Assembly: GCA_902773165.1 (NCBI GenBank)
Contig: CACYDO010000116.1
Span: forward strand, 1 to 5,732
Length of the DNA stretch: 5,732 nucleotides
Source of the DNA: an uncultured Ruminococcus sp.
GTDB lineage: Bacteria > Bacillota > Clostridia > Oscillospirales > Acutalibacteraceae
Direction: 5' to 3'
This document shows positions 1 to 5,691 of the stretch, one piece after another. Every line of letters begins with the position of its first letter. Position 1 is the stretch's first letter. Below the pieces are notes generated by a model. The model saw only the letters and a program-made list of their open reading frames with translations, was not told the origin of the DNA and did no database searches. Position numbers and translations under genes: made by a program.

Positions 1-828
1 CATACGCCGAATGTGCAGATATCTATTCGTGTAGATAAGCAGCTGTACAGCGGCAAGAGCGAATTTCAGAGGATAGATGTTTTCGATTCCCCCGAATTCG
101 GAAGATTTTTAACGCTTGACGGGTATATGATGCTCACCGAAAAGGACGAGTTCATATATCACGAAATGATAACGCACGTGCCGATGGCGGTTCACCCGAA
201 TGTGAAGAACGTTCTCGTTATCGGCGCAGGCGACGGCGGTGTTGTGCGCGAGCTTGTGCAGTACCCCGAAATTGAGCATATCGACATGGTGGAGATAGAC
301 CCCCTTGTTGTTGAGGTTTGTAAGCAGTATCTGCCTAAAACAGCCTGTCGTTTTGACGATCCGCGCCTTGATATTCATTACGAGGACGGTCTGCGATTTG
401 TGCGGTTCAAGGAGAATGAGTACGATCTGATCATCGTCGATTCGACTGACCCGTTCGGCCCCGGCGAGGGTCTTTTTACAAGGGAGTTTTACGGCAACTG
501 CTGCAATGCGCTCAAGGAGGACGGAATACTCGTCAATCAGCACGAAAGTCCGTTTTACCCCGAGGACGCCGCCGCATGCAGACGCGCGCACAGGAATATT
601 GTCGGAACGTTCCCGATAGCTAAGGTCTATCAGGCGCATATCCCGACATACCCGTCGGGGCATTGGCTTTTCGGCTTTGCGTCTAAAAAATATCACCCCC
701 TGCGCGATCTTGACGAAACACGCTGGAATATGCGTTCTATTGATACGAAGTATTACACGACTATGCTTCACAAGGGCGCGTTTTACATTCCTGCATATGT
801 AGAGGAGCTGCTTAAAAGTGTTGAATAA
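1..828 (+). CDS. speE: Spermidine synthase / aminopropyltransferase, 5' end cut by window
   Basis: Cytoplasmic aminopropyltransferase that moves the aminopropyl group of decarboxylated S-adenosylmethionine to putrescine (spermidine), or in some bacteria to agmatine. The frame is open from base 1 (HTPNVQIS...), and family members have a few more residues in front, so the GTG at 13 is not the real start and roughly 5-10 residues are missing. Visible family marks: DEFIYHEM (about 145-168), the Rossmann loop GAGDGG (223-240), the acidic cofactor residue in MVEID (about 286-300), EDG (about 382-390), the catalytic aspartate in VDSTDP (Asp at 439-441), and PTYPSGHW (643-666) in the substrate pocket. 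The visible 275 residues match the usual length of about 275-290. Its 3' end overlaps speB, so the two are probably co-transcribed and translationally coupled. The fold and class are certain; the choice of putrescine over agmatine is not. Confidence 0.95.
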   Translation, partial: HTPNVQISIRVDKQLYSGKSEFQRIDVFDSPEFGRFLTLDGYMMLTEKDEFIYHEMITHVPMAVHPNVKNVLVIGAGDGGVVRELVQYPEIEHIDMVEIDPLVVEVCKQYLPKTACRFDDPRLDIHYEDGLRFVRFKENEYDLIIVDSTDPFGPGEGLFTREFYGNCCNALKEDGILVNQHESPFYPEDAAACRRAHRNIVGTFPIAKVYQAHIPTYPSGHWLFGFASKKYHPLRDLDETRWNMRSIDTKYYTTMLHKGAFYIPAYVEELLKSVE

Positions 829-1666
829 AAATGTAGAAACGTTTCTTGCCTGTGACAAGAGCTATAATGACGCGGATATCGTTCTTTTCGGCGCACCGTT
901 TGATTCGACAACATCATTCCGACCCGGAACGCGCTTCGGACCGAACGCCGTAAGAAGCGAGTCGTTCGGTATAGAAACATACAGCCCATATCAGAACAGA
1001 GATCTTGAAGATATCAAGGTCATGGACAGCGGCGATATTGAGCTTAGTATCGGAGATACGGAAGCGGTGCTCGATCAGATCACGGAAAGAGCGCAGGGAA
1101 TATTGAACGACAATAAGATCCCGTTCATGATCGGCGGCGAACATCTTGTGACGCTCGGCGCGTTCAGGGCAGCGGCGGAGAAATACCCCGATATTCATAT
1201 CGTGCATTTTGACGCGCACGCCGATCTTAGAGAGGATTATCTCGGAGTAAAGAATTCCCATGCCTGCGTTTTGCGCCGCTGCTGGGATATTATCGGCGAC
1301 GACCGCATACATCAGTATGGTATACGTTCGGGCGAAAAATCGGAGTTTATGTTTGCAAAGCAGCACACCGATATGCACCCGTTCAGCCTTGACGATGTGC
1401 CGCAGATAGTCAGGGAGCTTGGAAAGAAGCCTGTGTATTTTACGCTTGACCTTGATGTTTTAGACCCGTCCGTTTTCCCGGGAACGGGAACGCCCGAGCC
1501 GGGGGGAGTGAGCTTTGAGGAGCTGAGAAGAGCGGCAACTGCCGTTTGTTCGGGGCTGAATATTGTGGCGTGTGATGTGAATGAATTAAGTCCTCATTAT
1601 GATGCAAGCGGAATTTCAACGGCGGCGGCTTGCAAGATTATCAGAGAGATACTTCTTGCGATATGA
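818..1666 (+). CDS. speB: Agmatinase-family ureohydrolase
   Basis: Manganese enzyme of the arginase/agmatinase superfamily; it hydrolyses agmatine to putrescine and urea, or possibly N1-aminopropylagmatine to spermidine. The protein has 282 residues, a normal length. Metal ligands are all present: His109 in GGEH, Asp132/His134/Asp136 in FDAHAD, and Asp211/Asp213 in the LDLDVLDP motif followed by PGTGTPEPGG. SHAC (147-150) and the Glu in VNELSP (256) fit the guanidinium-binding part of the site. The GTG start at 818 is chosen because AGAGGAG (801-807) lies 10 bases upstream and the N-terminus then reads MLNKNVETF, as I recall for clostridial relatives; TTG at 821 is the alternative. It overlaps the end of speE by 11 bases, which points to coupling. 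Substrate (agmatine versus aminopropylagmatine) is not decidable by eye. Confidence 0.94.
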   Translation: MLNKNVETFLACDKSYNDADIVLFGAPFDSTTSFRPGTRFGPNAVRSESFGIETYSPYQNRDLEDIKVMDSGDIELSIGDTEAVLDQITERAQGILNDNKIPFMIGGEHLVTLGAFRAAAEKYPDIHIVHFDAHADLREDYLGVKNSHACVLRRCWDIIGDDRIHQYGIRSGEKSEFMFAKQHTDMHPFSLDDVPQIVRELGKKPVYFTLDLDVLDPSVFPGTGTPEPGGVSFEELRRAATAVCSGLNIVACDVNELSPHYDASGISTAAACKIIREILLAI

Positions 1667-1667
1667 G

Positions 1668-1683
1668 CCGGGTATGCACCCGG
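1668..1683 (+). terminator. Hairpin just after speB, possible weak terminator
   Basis: Two bases after the speB stop codon there is a perfect 6-bp GC-rich stem, CCGGGT / ACCCGG, with a four-base ATGC loop. The bases that follow (GTGGCAGTTCC, then GATTTTACTTTATT) hold only loose T runs and no immediate U tract, so termination would be inefficient. It may act as an attenuator or as a 3'-end stabilising structure for the speE-speB messenger. Confidence 0.35.
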
Positions 1684-1777
1684 TGGCAGTTCCGATTTTA
1701 CTTTATTGTGACGGGAATTTGGTTTCCGCGCCGCAGCACATAATAAATAGAGAGTCTATTTTCGCAAAATTTTCCTA

Positions 1778-1806
1778 CAGACAACGAACTACAGTCACAC
1801 TATATA
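1778..1806 (+). promoter_or_regulatory. Weak candidate promoter for first small membrane gene
   Basis: CAGACA (1778-1783; 4 of 6 matches to TTGACA) lies 17 bases before TATATA (1801-1806) in an AT-rich part of the spacer. A start near 1813 would leave an untranslated leader of about 50 bases before the gene at 1864. A short 7-bp inverted repeat (AAATAGA / TCTATTT, 1745-1761) lies upstream. The match is modest, and AT-rich spacers give such hits by chance. Confidence 0.25.
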
Positions 1807-1863
1807 TGGTGTATGCTATGGTTTTTGCTTGTCGGATAGGTGAAGATAAACAGGAGCATTATT

Positions 1864-2172
1864 ATGGAAAAGAAAAAAAGCCGCGTGCTGCCGACTATGG
1901 CGGTGATCTCACTGATAATCATTATTTTCGGGATATTAGGCGCAGCGGCGCTTTATTCCGGGATTTCAAATGAAATAGCCCAAGGCTCGAATGAAGCCCT
2001 TGTCATAGAGGGCAAAAATATTGCGCCGTTTGTAGGCGGCGCAGGTAAGGCGGGCGCAGCGGTGCTGTCTGCTGCCGTTGTTATCGGTTCGTTTCTTGTC
2101 GTTATCGCGCAGTGGGTCATCTACGGCGTGATACGGCTGATATGCGGGGCTGTTAGTAATAGGGCAAAATAA
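1864..2172 (+). CDS. Small two-helix membrane protein A (unknown function)
   Basis: I do not recognise this 102-residue protein. The ATG at 1864 is chosen over the in-frame GTG at 1840 because AGGAG (1852-1856) sits 7 bases before it. The N-terminus is basic (MEKKKSR), followed by a strongly hydrophobic helix at about 9-31, a loop of about 33 residues with mixed charge, and a second helix at about 65-94 ending in a basic tail (SNRAK). Positive charges at both ends suggest both termini are cytoplasmic and the loop is outside. There is no lipoprotein cysteine or classical signal-peptidase site. Helix 2 holds Gly75 and the pattern V-I-x2-W-V-x-Y-x2-I-x2-I (80-93), which recurs at the same place in the protein encoded at 2371-2688, so the two are probably paralogues. 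It lies inside a polyamine locus, but nothing in the sequence ties it to that pathway. Confidence 0.8.
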   Translation: MEKKKSRVLPTMAVISLIIIIFGILGAAALYSGISNEIAQGSNEALVIEGKNIAPFVGGAGKAGAAVLSAAVVIGSFLVVIAQWVIYGVIRLICGAVSNRAK

Positions 2173-2217
2173 TCAAATTTAAGGGTTATCGTAAAACCTT
2201 ATGAAAAGCTTTGCCGG

Positions 2218-2245
2218 GGTGCAGGGGCGCGCAGCGCCCCGCACC
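2218..2245. repeat. GC-rich palindrome, first of a pair after small gene A
   Basis: Arms GGTGC + GGGGCGC (2218-2222 and 2224-2230, with A2223 bulged) pair perfectly with GCGCCCC + GCACC (2234-2245) around a GCA loop, giving 12 GC-rich pairs. It begins about 45 bases after the stop of small gene A. AAAA, not a T tract, follows, so as a forward-strand intrinsic terminator it is imperfect. On the reverse strand the hairpin would be followed by CGGCAAAGCTTTT, also imperfect. It resembles the palindromic spacer elements that recur in gut Firmicutes genomes; copy number cannot be seen here. Confidence 0.75.
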
Positions 2246-2250
2246 AAAAG

Positions 2251-2285
2251 CCCCCTTCCTTCCCTGACGGAGGGAAGGAAGGGGG
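2251..2285. repeat. Perfect 15-bp polypyrimidine/polypurine palindrome
   Basis: A 15-base pyrimidine arm (CCCCCTTCCTTCCCT, 2251-2265) pairs without mismatch with the purine arm at 2271-2285 around a five-base GACGG loop. A G-rich run (GTTGGGGGTAGG) follows, and a T7 tract appears only about 35 bases further on (near 2320-2327). Transcribed in either direction it would form a very stable hairpin that could protect or end the upstream messenger. The strict strand asymmetry (one arm all C/T, the other all A/G) is unusual. It sits five bases after the palindrome at 2218-2245, and the two probably form one composite element. Confidence 0.8.
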
Positions 2286-2370
2286 TTGGGGGTAGGTTGG
2301 GTGGCGAAAGTGAGGAGTATTTTTTTACGATTATTTAGCTGCCTGAGTAATAATAATAAAGGTGAGAGCA

Positions 2371-2688
2371 ATGTTTGATAATGAGAGAATCCGTGTAACG
2401 AAAAACAGAGCAAGAATGTATCTGCTGATGATATTTACCGTTATTGTCGGCGGTATATGCGCGTTCTGTGTGTTTACAGGGAAAATACCTCCGCAGGATA
2501 TTGTAGAATCTCCCGAGGAGCTCCGGCAGCTTCGCGAAATAATGCCCGGTTCGGGAATATCCGATGAGGCTTTTCTCGGATTTGTAATGATCATAGGAAC
2601 GGCTGCAACGGTTATTTTCGAGTGGGTAGGATACGTTACAATTAATATTATACGTGCGTGTATATTAAAAACTGAAATACGTGCATAA
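2371..2688 (+). CDS. Small two-helix membrane protein B, likely paralogue of A
   Basis: Unrecognised protein of 105 residues. The ATG at 2371 is preferred to the in-frame GTG at 2362 because AGGTGA (2360-2365) is a good ribosome binding site 5 bases before the ATG and would be overlapped by the GTG. Layout: basic N-terminus with K/R residues up to 15, helix 1 at about 16-36 (rich in I/V/G, two cysteines), an acidic loop at about 37-68 with PP, ESPEE and SDE, helix 2 at about 67-95, and a short charged tail. Helix 2 has Gly76 and V81-I82-x2-W85-V86-x-Y88-x2-I91-x2-I94, the same pattern and place as in the protein at 1864-2172. Both termini are probably cytoplasmic. No promoter is convincing just upstream, so it may be read through from gene A despite the palindromes between them. 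Confidence 0.78.
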   Translation: MFDNERIRVTKNRARMYLLMIFTVIVGGICAFCVFTGKIPPQDIVESPEELRQLREIMPGSGISDEAFLGFVMIIGTAATVIFEWVGYVTINIIRACILKTEIRA

Positions 2689-2760
2689 TAAATATAACTT
2701 TATAGCTGAACTTTTTATGTCGCCTTGGAGCGGCGAGGAGGAGCTTGTCATATGCCGAAC

Positions 2761-2906
2761 AGAGGGGCATTTTCTGCCAAAATGCCCCTCTTCCCAAAAC
2801 AGTCCACAGGACTATTTTGGGAATTCACCCCTAAAAGGGCATGGGCTTGCCTCCGGCGGCAAGGGGCGCTGCCCCTTTGAACCCCGCCACTTTTTGGAAA
2901 AAGTGG
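2761..2906. repeat. Composite palindromic element with five consecutive hairpins
   Basis: Five inverted repeats lie almost end to end. (1) 13 bp perfect, AGAGGGGCATTTT 2761-2773 with 2779-2791, loop CTGCC. (2) 15 bp with one mismatch, 2791-2805 with 2809-2823, loop ACA. (3) CTTGCC 2846-2851 with GGCAAG 2858-2863. (4) AAGGGGC 2861-2867 with GCCCCTT 2871-2877, loop GCT. (5) CCACTTTT 2887-2894 with AAAAGTGG 2899-2906, loop TGGA. Hairpins 1/2 and 3/4 share bases, so alternative folds compete. The layout resembles the mosaic palindromic spacer repeats of Ruminococcus-type genomes, probably mobile or formerly mobile non-coding units; this is from recognition, not a search. It separates the small membrane genes from the dehydrogenase-nspC pair and would tend to block read-through. 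Open frames across it look accidental. Confidence 0.8.
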
Positions 2907-2932
2907 ACAAAAACTTTTGGCTGTGTTAAACT
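2904..2932 (+). promoter_or_regulatory. Candidate extended -10 promoter for the dehydrogenase-nspC pair
   Basis: TGGACA (2904-2909; 5 of 6 matches to TTGACA) is followed after 17 bases by TAAACT (2927-2932; 4 of 6 matches to TATAAT). TG at 2924-2925 makes it an extended -10 (TGn). A start near 2939 would place the ribosome binding site (GGAGGA, 2947-2952) just inside a leader of about 20 bases. The -35 box overlaps the right arm of the last hairpin of the palindromic element, so the element appears to supply part of the promoter. Plausible but not proven. Confidence 0.45.
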
Positions 2933-2959
2933 GAGCATAAAAAATTGGAGGAATTAAAA

Positions 2960-4219
2960 ATGAGTAAGGTTTTGGTAATCGGCTGCGGAGGAGTTGCTTC
3001 CGTTGCTATTCAGAAATGCTGTCAGCACAGCGACGTATTTGAGGAGATCTGTATCGCAAGCAGAACAAAGTCTAAGTGCGACGCTCTTAAAGAGAAGCTT
3101 GAGGGCAAAACAAGTACGAAGATCACCACGGAACAGGTAGACGCAGACAGCGTTCCACAGCTCGTAGAGCTTATCAATAAGGTCAAGCCCGATCTCGTTA
3201 TGAATATCGCGCTGCCCTATCAGGATCTTACGATCATGGACGCCTGCCTTGAATGCGGCGTTAATTATATGGATACCGCTAACTATGAGCCGGAGGATAT
3301 CACCGAGCCGAAGTGGAAAGCGGCTTACGAAAAGCGCTGCAAGGAGAAAGGCTTTTCCGCTTATTTCGATTATTCTTATCAGATGGAGTACAAGGAAAAA
3401 TTCGAAAAAGCCGGTCTTACTGCGCTGCTCGGTTCCGGCTTTGACCCCGGCGTAACGCAGGCGTATTGCGCATATGCTCAGAAGCACCTTTTTGACCGTA
3501 TCGACACAATAGATATCCTCGACTGCAACGGCGGCGACCACGGATATCCGTTTGCAACGAATTTTAATCCCGAGATCAATCTTCGCGAGGTATCCGCGCC
3601 CGGCTCATACTGGGAAAACGGCAAATGGGTGGAAATTCCTGCAATGAGTATCAAGCGCGAGTACGATTTTGACGGCGTTGGCATGAAGGATATGTATCTG
3701 CTTCATCACGAGGAGATCGAATCGCTTGCAGAAAATATTCCCGATGTTAAGAGAATACGCTTCTTTATGACCTTCGGTCAGAGCTACCTCACGCATATGA
3801 ACTGCCTTGAAAACGTAGGAATGCTTTCAACAGAGCCGATCGAGTTCGAGGGTCATCAGATCGTGCCTATCCAGTTCCTGAAGGCTCTTCTGCCCGACCC
3901 GGCAACGCTCGGTCCGCGCACAGTCGGCAAAACGAATATCGGCTGTATCTTCACTGGCGTTAAAGACGGCAAGGAGAAAAAAGCGTATATCTACAATATC
4001 TGCGATCATCAGGAATGCTACCGCGAGGTAGGTTCACAGGCGATCTCCTACACAACAGGTGTTCCTGCTATGATAGGCGCGATGATGCTGCTGACGGGAA
4101 AATGGAATTTCCCCGGCGTTCATACAGTCGAGGAGTTTGACCCCGACCCGTACATGGACGAGCTGAATAAGTGCGGTCTTCCGTGGCAGATAAACGATAA
4201 CCCCGTGACGGTGGATTGA
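2960..4219 (+). CDS. Carboxy(nor)spermidine dehydrogenase, saccharopine dehydrogenase family
   Basis: Cytoplasmic NADPH-dependent enzyme. In the alternative spermidine route it condenses aspartate semialdehyde with a diamine (putrescine to carboxyspermidine, diaminopropane to carboxynorspermidine, or agmatine to carboxyaminopropylagmatine) and reduces the imine. The protein has 419 residues from ATG 2960, chosen because GGAGGA (2947-2952) lies 7 bases before it; the in-frame TTG at 2945 would overlap that site. Visible marks: the N-terminal Rossmann motif VLVIGCGGVAS (about 4-14), SRTKSK (34-39) at the cofactor ribose/phosphate position, NIALPYQD (82-89), YMDTANYEP (103-111), GSGFDPGVT (158-166) typical of this branch, and the GGDHGYPF...NFNPE...REV segment leading into the C-terminal domain. 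Lysine-pathway saccharopine dehydrogenase is the alternative, but the neighbouring nspC one base downstream argues for polyamine use. The exact amine substrate is not readable from sequence. Confidence 0.92.
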   Translation: MSKVLVIGCGGVASVAIQKCCQHSDVFEEICIASRTKSKCDALKEKLEGKTSTKITTEQVDADSVPQLVELINKVKPDLVMNIALPYQDLTIMDACLECGVNYMDTANYEPEDITEPKWKAAYEKRCKEKGFSAYFDYSYQMEYKEKFEKAGLTALLGSGFDPGVTQAYCAYAQKHLFDRIDTIDILDCNGGDHGYPFATNFNPEINLREVSAPGSYWENGKWVEIPAMSIKREYDFDGVGMKDMYLLHHEEIESLAENIPDVKRIRFFMTFGQSYLTHMNCLENVGMLSTEPIEFEGHQIVPIQFLKALLPDPATLGPRTVGKTNIGCIFTGVKDGKEKKAYIYNICDHQECYREVGSQAISYTTGVPAMIGAMMLLTGKWNFPGVHTVEEFDPDPYMDELNKCGLPWQINDNPVTVD

Positions 4220-4220
4220 T

Positions 4221-5342
4221 ATGAGCGAGCTGAGAACGCCTTATTTTCTTGTTGACGAAAATAAGCTTGTTGAAAATCTGAGAATACTCCGCTCAGTTAT
4301 GGACGATACGGGCTGCAAAATACTGCTTGCTCAGAAGGCTTTTTCGATGTATTACGCGTATCCGCTGATATCGTCGTATCTTTGCGGCAGCACCGCAAGC
4401 GGTCTTTACGAAGCACGTCTGGGGAATGAGAAATTTGGCGGCGAAACACACGTTTTTTCTCCTGCGTACCGCGAAGATGAATTTGACGAGATATTGAAAT
4501 ATGCCGATCATATCGTCTTTAATTCCGTAAATCAGGTAAATAAATTTGCAAATGCTGCAAGGTCTGCCGGGAAATCGGTGGGTCTGCGCGTGAATCCCGA
4601 ATGCTCAACGCAGGAGGGTCACGCGATATACGACCCATGCGCGCCCGGTTCAAGACTGGGTTGCACGCTTGATAATTTTAACGAGGATATTCTGCCGCAG
4701 CTTGATGGTCTGCATTTCCATACGCTCTGCGAGCAGAATTCAGATGATCTCGAAGCGACGGCAGCCGTATTTGAGCAGAAATTCGGCAAATATCTTTATG
4801 ATATGAAATGGGTGAATTTCGGCGGCGGTCATCATATCACGCGCAAGGATTACGATATTGACCGTCTGAAAAAGGTCATTGTGCATTTTAAAGAAAAATA
4901 TGGCGTCGAGGTCTATCTTGAGCCTGGCGAAGCCGTTGTGCTGAATGCCGGTTATTTGTACACGCGCGTGCTGGAGATCGTTCACAACGGCATGGATATT
5001 GCTGTGCTTGATTCGTCCGCCGCGTGTCATATGCCCGATGTGATAGAAATGCCCTATACGCCGCCGCTGACAGGCGCAGGCAAGCCCGGAGAGAAAAAAT
5101 ACGACTATCGTTTAGGCGGCCCTACGTGTCTTGCAGGTGACGTTATAGGAGATTATTCATTTGACGGCGAGCTGCACGAGGGGGATACTCTCGTTTTTGA
5201 GGACATGGCGCTTTATACTATGGTCAAGACGAATACGTTCAACGGCATGGCGCTGCCTGCGATAGCATACAGGAAAGCAGACGGCGAAGTGGCAGTTGTG
5301 AAAGAGTTCGGTTATGAAGAATTTTTCCGAAGATTATCATAA
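4221..5342 (+). CDS. nspC: Carboxy(nor)spermidine decarboxylase
   Basis: PLP-dependent fold-III (alanine racemase/DapA-like barrel) decarboxylase that removes the carboxyl group from the product of the preceding dehydrogenase, giving spermidine, norspermidine or aminopropylagmatine. It has 373 residues, a normal length. Visible marks: N-terminal TPYFLVDE; the cofactor lysine Lys39 in LAQKAFS; LRVNPE (122-127); HFHTLCEQ (165-172); the phosphate-binding GGGHH (201-205); EPGEAV (234-239); and GGPTCLAGD (299-307), where Cys303 and Asp307 come from the partner subunit in the dimeric active site. The CLAGD form and HTLCEQ separate it from diaminopimelate and ornithine decarboxylases. ATG 4221 follows the dehydrogenase stop by one base, with GGTGGA (4210-4215) as a modest ribosome binding site inside that gene, so translation is probably coupled. 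The strong terminator at 5357 ends the unit. Confidence 0.95.
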   Translation: MSELRTPYFLVDENKLVENLRILRSVMDDTGCKILLAQKAFSMYYAYPLISSYLCGSTASGLYEARLGNEKFGGETHVFSPAYREDEFDEILKYADHIVFNSVNQVNKFANAARSAGKSVGLRVNPECSTQEGHAIYDPCAPGSRLGCTLDNFNEDILPQLDGLHFHTLCEQNSDDLEATAAVFEQKFGKYLYDMKWVNFGGGHHITRKDYDIDRLKKVIVHFKEKYGVEVYLEPGEAVVLNAGYLYTRVLEIVHNGMDIAVLDSSAACHMPDVIEMPYTPPLTGAGKPGEKKYDYRLGGPTCLAGDVIGDYSFDGELHEGDTLVFEDMALYTMVKTNTFNGMALPAIAYRKADGEVAVVKEFGYEEFFRRLS

Positions 5343-5356
5343 GTAATAATAGCTGC

Positions 5357-5402
5357 AAGTCGGAATAAAGGGGATTTTTCCATATTCCGACTTTATTTTT
5401 TT
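5357..5402 (+). terminator. Strong intrinsic terminator after nspC
   Basis: A perfect 11-bp stem (AAGTCGGAATA 5357-5367 with TATTCCGACTT 5383-5393) encloses a 15-base loop. Within the loop GGA (5372-5374) can pair with TCC (5379-5381) around TTTT, lengthening the hairpin. TA then T7 (5396-5402) follows directly. It begins 14 bases after the nspC stop, ends the polyamine transcript and insulates it from the promoters downstream. Confidence 0.92.
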
Positions 5403-5403
5403 G

Positions 5404-5450
5404 GAATAAAATCAATTATATTTATTGTAAATAGTGAAATTGATTTATTC
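5404..5450. repeat. AT-rich inverted repeat between terminator and rRNA-type promoters
   Basis: The 14-base arm GAATAAAATCAATT (5404-5417) pairs with AATTGATTTATTC (5438-5450) over 13 pairs, with a single extra A in the left arm; the loop is 20 bases. The arms are almost pure A/T, so it is weak as an RNA hairpin. It lies about 36 bases upstream of the first -35 box, where an AT-rich UP-type element or a regulator site could be. A chance palindrome in AT-rich DNA is possible. Confidence 0.4.
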
Positions 5451-5485
5451 AATTTGCTACTTTTAAAAAAATCGGAAAATTCTTG

Positions 5486-5514
5486 TTGACACCACGAGGA
5501 AATTGTGATAATAT
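5486..5514 (+). promoter_or_regulatory. Promoter P1 of probable rRNA operon
   Basis: Consensus -35 TTGACA (5486-5491). The -10 region can be read two ways: TAATAT (5509-5514) at the ideal 17-base spacing, aligned with P2 by the shared AAATAAG that follows; or GATAAT (5507-5512) at 15 bases with an extended TGn in front. The region upstream (5403-5485) is very AT-rich, as at strong ribosomal promoters. The start is probably near G5521. The P1 leader up to P2 contains no gene; a small palindrome (AATTCT / AGAATT, 5555-5567) followed by T6 (5574-5579) is the only structure I see. Confidence 0.75.
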
Positions 5515-5656
5515 AAATAAGCACTCTTCGGGAGCGACTGACAGAAACAACTGAAATTCTTAGAATTCAAGCCTTTTTTCAGCGCTTTTGCATGAGAGAA
5601 TATCAAGTCGGATTTAAAGTTAAGAAAAAGAAATTTTAAAAAAAATCAAAAATCTC

Positions 5657-5685
5657 TTGACAAAACGAAAACGACATGATATAAT
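5657..5685 (+). promoter_or_regulatory. Promoter P2 of probable rRNA operon, full consensus
   Basis: TTGACA (5657-5662), 17 bases, then TATAAT (5680-5685), with TG at 5677-5678 making an extended -10. This is an essentially perfect vegetative sigma promoter. A-rich tracts directly upstream (about 5622-5652) could serve as an UP element. The same AAATAAG follows the -10 as at P1, and the start is predicted near G5692. Tandem strong promoters about 170 bases apart are typical of Firmicutes rRNA operons. Confidence 0.88.
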
Positions 5686-5691
5686 AAATAA

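Noticed and set aside
13..15. GTG at 13 as the start of speE
   Set aside because: The frame is open to the window edge and residues HTPN before it match the family's N-terminal segment, so the gene begins outside the window.
109..858. Long minus-strand open frame (249 codons) opposite speE
   Set aside because: speE on the plus strand carries all family motifs; the reverse frame is a codon-bias shadow. The minus-strand frames opposite speB, the dehydrogenase and nspC are shadows too.
1663..1743. 26-codon frame whose ATG overlaps the speB stop (ATGA)
   Set aside because: No good ribosome binding site, and it runs through the hairpin at 1668-1683 with an odd composition; the overlap is probably chance.
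1599..1973. 124-codon plus-strand open frame spanning the end of speB and the start of small gene A
   Set aside because: It is out of frame with both well-supported genes, has no suitable ribosome site, and its composition is unlike a real protein.
2348..2360. TAATAATAATAA read as a -10 box for small gene B
   Set aside because: Transcription would start at or inside the ribosome binding site (2360-2365), and no -35 match lies at the right distance.
2218..2906. CRISPR array suggested by the dense repeats
   Set aside because: The repeats are adjoining palindromes of different sequence, not a regularly spaced direct repeat with unique spacers, and no cas gene is present.
2681..2929. 82-codon plus-strand open frame starting at GTG across the palindromic element
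   Set aside because: It overlaps the end of small gene B, has no ribosome site for its start, and its residues simply translate the hairpins; it looks accidental.
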